NCBI RefSeq assembly: GCF_000764305.2
Contig: NW_025944533.1
Coordinates: 434,001-498,000, forward strand
DNA from: Hyalella azteca
Lineage: Eukaryota > Arthropoda > Malacostraca > Amphipoda > Hyalellidae
Length of the DNA stretch: 64,000 nt
Direction of reading: 5' to 3'
Below the pieces are notes generated by a model, which was given only the letters and a program-made list of their open reading frames with translations, was not told the DNA's origin and did no database searches. The position numbers were made by a program, and so were the translations under genes. Below, in pieces: positions 13,920 to 22,506 of this stretch (its first letter is position 1; each line of letters starts with the position of its first letter).

Positions 13920-14149
13920 AATCATTGCTGCTTTTAAAATCGTTTTAAAGAAAAGTTTAAAAAAATAATATAATGAGTGGGCTTATTAATGCATTCAAAA
14001 AATAGGCTGTTAATGAAAACGAAATCAATGGAATTATCAAGCATTACAAAGCAGAGAGAAATTAAATATATTTAATGAAACAAATCATGAACCCCAATTA
14101 TTATTATTTAGCAGTGCCTCACAATTCCAGGGCCCTAGCTAACACGGTA

Positions 14150-14425
14150 ATGGAATTTGCATGTCAGCAAGTTACAAGTTTTAGCCGATTTTTCGCAAAC
14201 TGAGCAGCTGCGACCACACTGTGTCCCCTGCTATTGTCACAGGCAAATTTCCGTGGCCCGAAGCTTTCTCCAGATTTATTCGTCGTGTTTCTTTGCAGAT
14301 CGCACACGCTACCGCTTGAGCTACCAAGACAAACGCTCACTAGATGGCGCCAGTCGCGAATTATCAGGCAATGCGGGCTGCACTTGCTGCTGCTTCCATG
14401 TCTTTATCGAACCAAGTAAGACAAA
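14150..14425. other. GC-richer island in abd-A intron
   Basis: This block stands out from AT-rich flanks and carries the CTCF-type motif. It also has exon-like signals on the plus strand: a pyrimidine tract ending TTTGCAG at 14298 and a GTAAGA donor-like site at 14416. Between them two plus-strand frames stay open, but neither gives a recognisable protein, and a 35-codon ATG frame starting at 14344 is alanine-rich and unfamiliar. An insulator/enhancer or an exon of an antisense noncoding transcript are both possible. Confidence 0.4.
14338..14350 (+). promoter_or_regulatory. CTCF-type insulator motif
   Basis: The plus strand reads CACTAGATGGCGC, whose reverse complement GCGCCATCTAGTG fits the bilaterian CTCF consensus, including the Drosophila form GCGCCMTCTRGTGG up to its last base. 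It lies in a GC-richer island of the abd-A intron about 1.5 kb from the abd-A start codon. CTCF sites mark domain boundaries in the Drosophila bithorax complex. The motif match is seen; binding and boundary function are inferred. Confidence 0.55.
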
Positions 14426-15112
14426 TGGCGAACCCCAAATTAATGTCGTAAGCTATTTTATAGTAGAGTTACTTGTGCTTTAGGTTTAATTTGGGCTTTT
14501 AGAATTGTTTGATATGAAATGAATTCATGTTTCAGTTGTTTGTGAGACGTGGTAAATGATTTAAAATGAACTCGGATCAGATGAAAGTTATATTAATGGA
14601 TAGCCAATAGCAGGTTTACATTACCCATCAATCACAAAGACCCATGGGACGAAATAGTTTTGATGTATCGTTAAATAAACTGAGACAGTTCGAGTGTATA
14701 GACAGTTTTCACAAATTATAACGTTAGGTACTTGAACTTAGCATAGCCTAACGCGTAGACTTTGAGTGCTTCTAATGAGTTGCGCTGAACACTTGTTTCG
14801 AAGTCCCAATTTTTTCATTTGACCGAAATTCGACATAATCCGACAAGATCAGTGAATAATATTTCAGAATAAAACTTTCTGTATGGAATGTGAACTAAGA
14901 TTTGTATGACCTGCCGAAGCGTTGTTTTATGACTTTGTTATGAATTTTAATTATGAAAACCTGTATATACCTGATTAACATTGAATTTCGTTCGGTCCCC
15001 AGCAAAAAAATCGGCACTGCTATGCTTTTGAGCCTTTTTTTATACCAAAAAATATGAAATTTTCTAATTTATGATAAATCATATGATCGACTATGAAAAT
15101 CGCATTTTCTTT

Positions 15113-15172
15113 ATCAACAGTTCCAATATTATTGATTTACACAGAATAGGAATAATATTGGAACTGATTGAT
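15113..15172. ncRNA. miRNA-sized hairpin in abd-A intron (candidate)
   Basis: Positions 15118-15133 and 15151-15166 are perfect 16-base inverted repeats around a 17-base loop. The stem extends by five more pairs (15113-15117 with 15168-15172) past a single bulged A at 15167, giving about 21 pairs in 60 nt. The loop motif ACAGAATAGG recurs at 15177-15186 and 15196-15205. The arms do not match miR-iab-4/iab-8 or another miRNA I recall. It could be a precursor, a degenerate palindromic repeat or chance. Confidence 0.25.
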
Positions 15173-15431
15173 TTGCACAGAATAGGAAATTTACACAGAA
15201 TAGGCTTTAAACTTGTTGGACGTAGAATTGTAAGCAAAATTCAAATGTTTACGATTAAAAATTTATCTGGAGATAAACAATGAACATTTGAACTTAGATT
15301 TAGATTTTGAACAATTAAAAAATATTTAGACATGAAAATAAAAGAACGTGTAATAATTTTAAATCAGAAATGATTAGGAAATAATACTTAAAATTAACAC
15401 AATAAAGTTTTTAATTTAATGACACTGAAAT

Positions 15432-15440
15432 TCTCACCTG
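15432..15440 (-). other. abd-A: abd-A exon 1 splice donor
   Basis: Read on the minus strand, the exon ends ACAG and the intron begins GTGAGAA, a strong match to the metazoan 5' splice consensus. The reading frame beyond the junction continues for 14 codons without resembling Hox protein, which supports splicing here. The intron begins at 15437 and runs toward lower coordinates. Confidence 0.9.
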
Positions 15441-15831
15441 TAATAGACATCCACGGGTATCTTGGAAGTTCAGCAATATGAGGCGACGGAGGAGTTGGCT
15501 GGGTGCATGGATTTAGTGGATTAGCCGCATTACTTTGATGGAAATATTGTGCCATGTTGCTGGTGGTAGCGCAGTTCTGAAGGTTGAGGCCGTATTGTGA
15601 CATGTCCGTGGCACCAGACTGAGTGTATCGGCAGGTTTTGTCGCTCTCAGCCGAAGCTGCCATGGCACTGAACGGTGACATGTTCGAGGCCACGTTGGAT
15701 GCCAGCTGATGAGATGTGACACTCACGTATGGATACATGCTTCTGTTCTGACTGTTATAGTTAACTAAATTACTTGCACTAGAGTCCGCTTGGTACTTTG
15801 GTAAAATGCTATCAATATAGTTAGAACTCAT
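15438..15831 (-). CDS. abd-A: Hox protein Abdominal-A, first coding exon (partial gene)
   Basis: This exon encodes the N-terminal 131 residues of the Hox transcription factor Abdominal-A, a nuclear DNA-binding protein that sets posterior trunk/abdominal segment identity. Seen in the sequence: an N-terminal block DSILPKY at residues 7-13, close to the DSMLPKY of insect Abd-A; MYPYVS at 32-37; DKTCRYT at 64-70; NPCTQP at 107-112; and AELPRYPWM at 120-128, whose YPWM is the hexapeptide that binds the cofactor Extradenticle/Pbx. The frame ends at ACAG|GTGAGA, leaving a phase-1 junction after Thr131. Insect Abd-A is also split just after the hexapeptide. The ATG has A at -3, and an in-frame TGA lies two codons upstream, so the start is firm. 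The homeodomain is absent because its exon lies outside the window. The exon is shorter than in Drosophila and lacks its long Ala/Gln/Ser runs. Antp and Ubx are excluded by the N-terminal motif and the CTQP-(I)AELPRYPWM arrangement. Confidence 0.95.
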
Positions 15832-15834
15832 TGT

Positions 15835-15840
15835 TCACAT
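15835..15840 (-). promoter_or_regulatory. start-stop mini-uORF ahead of abd-A
   Basis: On the minus strand the bases before the abd-A start read ATG TGA ACA ATG. The first ATG is followed at once by a stop and is in frame with the real start nine bases downstream. In other eukaryotes, minimal start-stop uORFs can hold ribosomes and lower or regulate translation of the main frame. The sequence is certain; the function here is inferred and requires that these bases are in the mature 5' UTR. Confidence 0.5.
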
Positions 15841-16870
15841 AATTTTCTGAACTTTTATGTATTCAATAAAAGAACTGTGCACACCTCAACTACCTGTGAT
15901 GGCAAATGAATCCTTTTCTGAATTAGACACTGGAATCGCAAGGCAGTCGCGGTAAACAGGTCTGCCCAATCAGTAGGTAAGGGTGCCTGCCGAACCAATA
16001 AGAGCTCTAGCTGGACGGACCGTCATTATTAGCACGATAAGACCGAGAGGCAGAGTACGACGACTACACTCAAAACACTATCGCCATCTGTGGGCCAATG
16101 GCTGAACTAGCAACAAGAGTTAGCCAATGCGAGCGTGGCGGCCATCTTGTCTTAGAGTGAGGGTGTTTGAAGCGCCACCCATGCACAAATTGTACCTTCA
16201 CTATTCCACAACTGCTGGAATCGTATTTGTAAGAGCTTTTCACCCGATATTCAACGTGGGTCACATGCCTCACTCGACGCGGTGCGGAGACTAGCAGCAA
16301 ATATTCAGTGCATCTGTCGAGAGTCGGCAGCGGAATAAGGGTAGTTGAATGAGTGGGCCGGCGAGCCGAGGTTGGCAGGCTGGGTCGAGTCGGCGGTCGG
16401 TAGCCAAGGGAGCGAGCGAGGGAGAGGAGGTGAGGGTGGTCGAGGCAGCGGTGCTGGGGTGTGAGGGGGAGGAACGATGGTCGGGAGGATCGGCAAAGCT
16501 CGAGGGGGCGCTAGCAGGGAGCGCACGACGTCGGCTCTCCGCCGCTGCTAGACCGACAGCTAGAGAAGAGGGCTGCGTGTGTATGTATCGTCGTAGCCGG
16601 CGCTTCAAACCACTAGCTGGGTCTTTCCTGATCCTTCTGCGACCGCTACCCAACTCTCACTGAGGCTTCCAAGGATCCTTCCTATACAGACCGCATCCTC
16701 GCAGCAGCTCTTGCAAGATAGCACAGGCTGAATACGCGAGCTTGCTCTATTCTGACACCTTCCTTTGGAGAGGGGAAGAGGTTGGGGTAGAGGAATGACG
16801 TAAGCGTGGTGGGGTGGACCACAAAATTTGAGAGAGACAGTGCAGCGTAGAAGGTAGTGCGTAGCCGCAA
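15841..16870 (-). promoter_or_regulatory. abd-A 5' UTR / promoter region, GC- and CpG-rich
   Basis: The kilobase upstream of the abd-A ATG is much richer in G+C and CpG than the rest of the window, especially 16260-16660. Visible motifs include a PHO/YY1-type site (minus strand AAGATGGCCGCC, 16137-16148), a second ATGGCG core at 16082-16088, CCAAT boxes near 16095 and 16123, and GAGAG (GAGA-factor type) at 16422-16426, 16768-16772 and 16830-16836. No clear TATA box was found, as is common for Hox promoters. The sense strand is pyrimidine-rich across 16290-16650, where long open frames occur on both strands as a by-product of base composition. The transcription start cannot be placed. Confidence 0.6.
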
Positions 16871-18382
16871 AAGGTGCATGCGCGCGTAAGATTTTTCCTG
16901 TGAATATCGCAACGTGTAAACTATGGATGAAGTGGTTTGAGGGAAACGTTTTACGCGAAACACATGCAAACAGCAAACATAGACTTATTGCTCCACTGGA
17001 ATCCCTAGTAAAGATTGGCAAATGAACACAAATGGCGTTAGTTTCAGCCTCGGCAGCGGGAAATCAAACAGTAATGGTTTGCGCTCCTTAAATGCTAAAA
17101 CGCTCAGGCCGAAAGCCGATTGTAATATTATGTTTATATCGTTATGAACGCAAGTTCTTCATGTTGACATGATTGAACCTTCAGTATCGCTAAAAGAATA
17201 AACCTAATAAGCAAAGATGATTGTTTAGTTGAGGTGCAGGCTTTTGCACGTGTTTGGTGCATTAAAATGAGAAATCGAATATATCGTACCTAAGTACGAA
17301 TTGATTAGAAACAAAGAAGCAAAACTGCTCGGTAAAAAGGATTTAAGATTCAAGAGTGCAGCAATTGTAAAAAATACATTTATCTTTGCGAATAAGCTAC
17401 ACTTGCATGGATATTATACTTTTTTAAATTACGTGAAAATTCGCTTCATGAAATTGCTGTTTGTGTGATCGAGTTAGCTGCAGTTAGTTTTTTATTAGTG
17501 ATAATGCAATTTCAAGCTCTAATCAAGTAGCATCAAAATATATTCATTACAAATAACGACTGAGTGGGAATGTGTGGCTGAATTAACCCTAACTAAGTAA
17601 CACTAAAATGGTTTTTCACAATAATTGTGTAATAATTGCCTGTATAATGAAGCATATAATGTAAGAGAAAAAGTACACTATAACAATATCATCTATTATA
17701 AATTTTCTTTACGAAATTGCCAAAAAAAATAATTCGATAAGAATTTTCACAAAATTTAGGTATAACGAACTCTGAATTTTTATCATCAAATTATAAATTC
17801 AGGACGGTTCGTTTGTTGTAATGATTTGGGAGGAAAATTTACATAAATAAAACTCTACAAGAGGTGCACAAATCGTCGAAATAACTTTCCCTTTCATTTG
17901 GGAGATAAATTCTGAGATCCAGAGCATTTCTAATGTTGCAGCTTGTATCCACTAATCAATATCAATGTCAAATCAATTTTTAATAAAAACCATCAATCAA
18001 TCCTAATGAGAATACCAATTCAAATGGGGACTGCTTGATTCTATTAGGGGGTTAAAACTCAAAAAATACATGTGTTCAATTTATAACCAGATGATCAAAA
18101 ACCAAAGTTATTTAATTTTAAATTTCGACTAAAATGAGGAAATCATAGAGATGATTCAACAGCAGAAAATTTTGATGACATAATAAATCTTGGTATTTTA
18201 CAATTAAATTTTGTTTATACTATAACATTGACTTGAATCCAAATGTTCGGTCAACGAGCTTCAATACAATATAATTTTAGATGGCAGTGAAATCACGAAA
18301 AAAATTCTTAAATAATTATAATTGACCAATTTTGCTGCAGTTCTTGTAAGAGTTTCTATTTAAAATTGAATTTAATTATTTA
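16871..18382. other. AT-rich sequence upstream of abd-A, nothing recognised
   Basis: No open frame of interest and no clear repeat. AT-rich with short poly-A/T tracts. Confidence 0.6.
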
Positions 18383-18485
18383 GCCTGGAGCGCTTCGCTC
18401 CCTAGCGCTACAGCGGCCCCGGTCGCCGCAAGCGGCCACCGCCGACGCGGTAGCGCGGCTTCCCTTTCCGCCACTACGCAACCCG
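18383..18485. other. GC-rich hairpin cluster
   Basis: About 100 bases of strongly GC-rich sequence sit in AT-rich flanks. It holds several short hairpins in a row: GGAGCG/CGCTCC around CTT (18389-18403), the palindrome TAGCGCTA, GCCGC/GCGGC around AA, and CCGCGCTACCGCG-like segments on the reverse strand. The flanks are imperfect AT-rich inverted sequences (AATTGAATTTAATTATT on the left, GAATTATTCAATTTAATT on the right), so it may be a small mobile element. Confidence 0.5.
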
Positions 18486-20089
18486 AATTATTCAATTTAA
18501 TTTCTGATTCTTTTATTTCTTACGCTTTTAATTTTACCTTTTTATGTTGTACCAGTTATAAAATATAAAATATTTTCTTACACAATTTTAAAAATGAATA
18601 ATCCAAAAAATTGGTACGTATGCTGTTCGAAGTCAAATAGTTTTTTTTAAGATAAAGGATAAAATTTTGTTGCCTAAATTTAATGTCATCTACATCAGAT
18701 ACAGCGAAGCTGAAAAATAATCATTTAAATAAATTATTAACATTTTCAGAAATTTCTTTATCCAACTATAATGGTTGAGAGTGCCTATTTTGGAACAGTC
18801 AGTTTTATTTTCGTGTTATTACGCACCATCTTTATTCCATTTCTTACATTATTCATTCGTTTTCTTACATGGACATAAATCAGTCAAGGAAAAAAGACCT
18901 TCTACACAATAGGCTGGTAGTCCAGGGCTGGTTATTCGACCATGTGGTGGAACAGCTGCCCAACTTTGTCCCATACCGAACCAGGCTAGCAACGCACGCA
19001 GCACAATTTCAGTAGGAAAATTCACATTGTTCGGTAAGCACCCCGCGCCTCTGCTGCCGCGAATATTCAATAAATGTGCTATTCTTTGATAAGGTAAGTT
19101 GAAAATTAAAAAAATTGTGCATTTCTAACGTTATTTGGCTAATTTTCCCATACATTTGAAGTGGTGTGTTCCTTCTGAGGCAATATTCTGTGTGTAATCG
19201 ATAATCATCAAGCACCCCAAATTCTTGCTTCAGCTTACAGGCAGCGATATAAATATACCGGGTACATTTCAGTTGAGCAAAGTAAACTGAAAAGAAAATT
19301 TTCCACTGTTTGGCATAATCGACGCTTTTTCCCCCTAGACTTTCATGAACATAAGTTAATTAAATTACAGTATCTTCAACAGAAAATTCTAGACGCGTCG
19401 AATGTCTGACAATTAGAAATGACGTAATGGCATACATTTTCGTCATTCGATTGCGATACAGAAATAATGGAAATGATTTTTGATGGCTTAAGAATATTAC
19501 CATAAACTTTTTCGTGGAACTCAACAGAAAATAATGAAATTATTCATTATTCTAATGAGCCCCTTTTCATTTTCATTGACCATGCAAGTATGATAAGTGT
19601 AAATATCTAATTGATATTGACATCTTGAAATTTTTTCGATCACCGCAACCTGCTCGTCTTAAGGAGCCTCACGCTATGACCGTAGTTACATTTTACGACA
19701 TTTTAATATCCGTGATCGCTGAGCGAAACTCAAGGTATTTCCGAGCTTTAACTTTATTCTTACCATGTGATTGTCTTTCTGGAATCCGATTCGCGTGAAT
19801 AACCTTCTAAAATAATTAATTTCCTTTTTTCCTTGAGAATAAATCACGAATGTTTTATAACTGGACTCAATGTGACTTTATACGTAGAGCGATTTGTGCA
19901 ATTGTCACTTTACTTGAATCACTTGATTTGTGAAACGGGAACAAGTTTTTATGGAACACTGCACCGCTTAGCCTAAAGAAAAGTTGGCATAAAATTTTCT
20001 ACTGAGCTACTTATCACGAAATATTATATATTCCTCGAACTATCCGAAACAACAGAGCATATAAACATTCAATCACAGCCAAGAAACAC
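18486..20089. other. AT-rich intergenic, nothing recognised
   Basis: Short minus-strand frames at 18849-19215 overlap one another and have no recognisable domain. No repeat found. Confidence 0.55.
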
Positions 20090-20350
20090 ATTCATGGAAA
20101 GAAGTGGTAGCGCTTCAAGTCACCGAGAACGACTAAAAGATGAAGTGAGATGGTCGCACGCACCGACACGCTACACGTACGAGCGCTTACTCTGCGTTTG
20201 GCAGGCGATGAAGGAAGGGAGCGGACCACACGAGCAAAGGCCCGAGTGTACAGCCAGTGGAACTAGAATTAGTGCCAGCAGAGGGAGGGAGTATGTCGAG
20301 TTTGTGTGTGTTAGTATGTTTGATGGACTACGGTGCAAGGGGGTAACAGT
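20090..20350. other. GC-richer block with 88-codon open frame
   Basis: A sharp local rise in G+C and CpG. The plus-strand frame at 20094-20360 starts at a real ATG, is rich in Arg/Ser/Glu and matches no family I know. The block includes CCAGCAGAGGGAG (20275-20287), one base from a vertebrate-type CTCF core. It could be a regulatory island or an exon of a noncoding RNA of the bxd kind; coding is not supported. Confidence 0.3.
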
Positions 20351-20360
20351 TATACTCTGA

Positions 20361-22346
20361 CTTCAATGAGATATTGAAGGCAACTTGCATGACAATACGT
20401 GCCAAATATTTTGGTTTAAAGCGCGTATTAAAATGATAGGAATAAAAAAATTGTTTGTTCTTACATTTTAAGCACTGATTAGTAGCAGCGTATATTCTTA
20501 TTACATTTCTGATTTCTGATAAAAAGCGTTTCAGAAATGCCCACTATGATTATTTTAATTGCCATTGAAAGCATAGTAATTAAATTGCAGTTAAAAATTA
20601 ATTGCTTAAATTTCGTTAAAGTCTGTTCATGGAACTATAAGTCATATATATCACCTGGAATTCATATCGACCAATCTCACTTAGAAATTACTTTTTCAAA
20701 ATTAATATAGTCTGTAAATTCATTACTACAAATATATTGAATCTCCTACTCAACAATTTCACTCTAGCGAATGTTAACCGCCTTGAACAAACCATATACG
20801 AGTCCCTGTCTTGGCTGTTAAAATCAGTCTATGCTTTCGTTCAAACATCTTGACTCTTTCAAATTTGAGCAAACCGTTCAGTACGGAGTTCATGCCAGAA
20901 GCCTGCTTTATAGGAGCAAGCTTGCTTGTCTTATAATAGAGACCTTACCTCAGCACAACGTTATGATTTATGCCCAATGCTCAACAACAACCGAAATTAT
21001 GTAGCAGCAAAAGCACTGATTGGTTTGGAGAGAGCGAAGTGATTCGTTCATATAATGGCTGGTTACTGTTGATGGCGGCCCTATGGAAAGTGTATTGCCG
21101 TCGGTAGAAAAAAGGTTTACTGAAGCACTTGAAGAACTTTACGACTTAAGTTCCTGGCTGCTTGAATGACTCATACCGTAATAACTTGATATTATTTTCG
21201 ATCATCAAAGGTCAATGTAGTTGATCAGGTATTACCATGCATTTAATTTCATCAATAGTGTAATCATTGAATAGTTATCGATCAAATTATCGCAGATTTT
21301 GATGATTTATTGCACGACAGGACCAATGAAAATTATGTAGAACATTCATACAAAATTCATAAGCAATTATTTCCTAAAATATTTTGCAAGTATTTCTCAC
21401 TTAAAGGGTGGCCATATTATATTTTAATTAAAGCAGGAGCAATTTATAATGTTTCAATCATCAATCGTCGCAGCGCCCGTAAATAAAAATATCATAATTA
21501 GGTAATAAACTTGAACTCTAGCATCGTATTTTCTGAGGGATCTTTTATCGGATAGCCTCCTGCTGATGAATGTTATGAAATTCTTTAGATCTTAGTTACT
21601 CATTGTAGGCAGGAATCATAATGAAGTGTCGTTAGCACATTTTCTCTGTCACTAAACTTACCTTATAAATAGTTCTAGAAATCATAATTCTTAGAGAGGA
21701 TCAGAGTTCATTCTTATAGCCACTGCAGAATATTTTGTTGTCACCTGAAGTTATTCTTTACAAAAAGACCGCAGAAATGTTGGAAGTGCCAGCTAGATAT
21801 ACGACGCAGACGCAATTAAACGACGTATTAAATCACAGACGTGGCTTGCGCAGCTTATTTTTTGCAGGAACGCGCAAGTATACGAGCTGTAGCCGCACAT
21901 ACTTTGATCTCTTTTTTGACTTCTGATCTTTGATAATTTATAAGTCCAAGGCAATGATACTTACGAGGCCATTAATGCATGACTACGATATGATAACCAA
22001 ACGATAAATGCCACGCAATCTAACTGTGAATTCGATCAAGTAAAAATAATTCTATTTAGTAAACATATAATGATAGTAAAATTATTGCATATGCTGTCTG
22101 GAATGTAGTTGCATGCAACGAAGTCAAAAGTTATTCATAAGTAAACAATTTCGGCAATTTGATGACTTTAACCTTAAATAATGCTATTTTATTTTTTTCC
22201 AATTTAAAGTATAATCAAGAGCGATTGAAAATTACAAAAAAAAATTTCATTCTCGAAAGAAAAATTCATAAGGCACAATTTCGGAGATATTTGGCTTCTA
22301 TGAATTGTTTGAACTGAATAAAAAAAATTTCAACTATATATTACGA
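20361..22346. other. AT-rich intergenic, nothing recognised
   Basis: No supported gene. GATGGCGGCC at 21071-21080 is a PHO/YY1-like site. The frame at 21735-21926 has no recognisable domain. Confidence 0.5.
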
Positions 22347-22506
22347 ATTTTTAGCGCGTTTCCTCATTTATGGAAAAAATGCACTATTGTGCTCGCCATG
22401 TCCGTCCGTCCGTCTGTCTGTCCGTCCGTCCGTGACTTCACGTTTTCGTCGACGAGAAAATGCGCTCTCTGTCACTCATTACAATGAGTACAGAGTTATA
22501 TTTTTT
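22347..22506 (+). mobile_element. GTCY-microsatellite element, copy 4
   Basis: Plus-orientation copy. The palindrome near its end is changed to ACTCATTACAATGAGT: relative to copy 3, substitutions in one arm are matched in the other, so most of the pairing is kept. The short open frame at 22305-22487 is not a gene. Confidence 0.75.

Larger units (their letters stand above)
1..15437 (-). other. abd-A: abd-A first intron, 5' part (at least 15.4 kb)
   Basis: From the donor at 15437 to the window edge no open frame on the minus strand encodes a homeodomain; motifs such as KIWFQNRR are absent. The intron is therefore inferred to span this whole interval and beyond. It is AT-rich. Short open frames (for example 1879-2157 plus, 5371-5559 minus, 7142-7378 minus, 7892-8245 plus) show no recognisable domain. 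The repeats, inverted repeats and GC-richer islands inside it are listed separately. Hox introns commonly hold enhancers and boundary elements, but no specific enhancer can be named from sequence alone. Confidence 0.8.

Noticed and set aside
14344..14451. 35-codon ATG frame with alanine-rich sequence in the intronic island
   Set aside because: Too short, no known family and no conservation information. Its start codon is part of the CTCF-type motif, which explains the bases better.
16291..16653. 120-codon minus-strand frame just upstream of abd-A
   Set aside because: The opposite strand (16349-16663) is open over the same bases, as expected for CpG-rich DNA poor in stop codons, and the protein matches nothing known. 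It is more likely 5' UTR or promoter.
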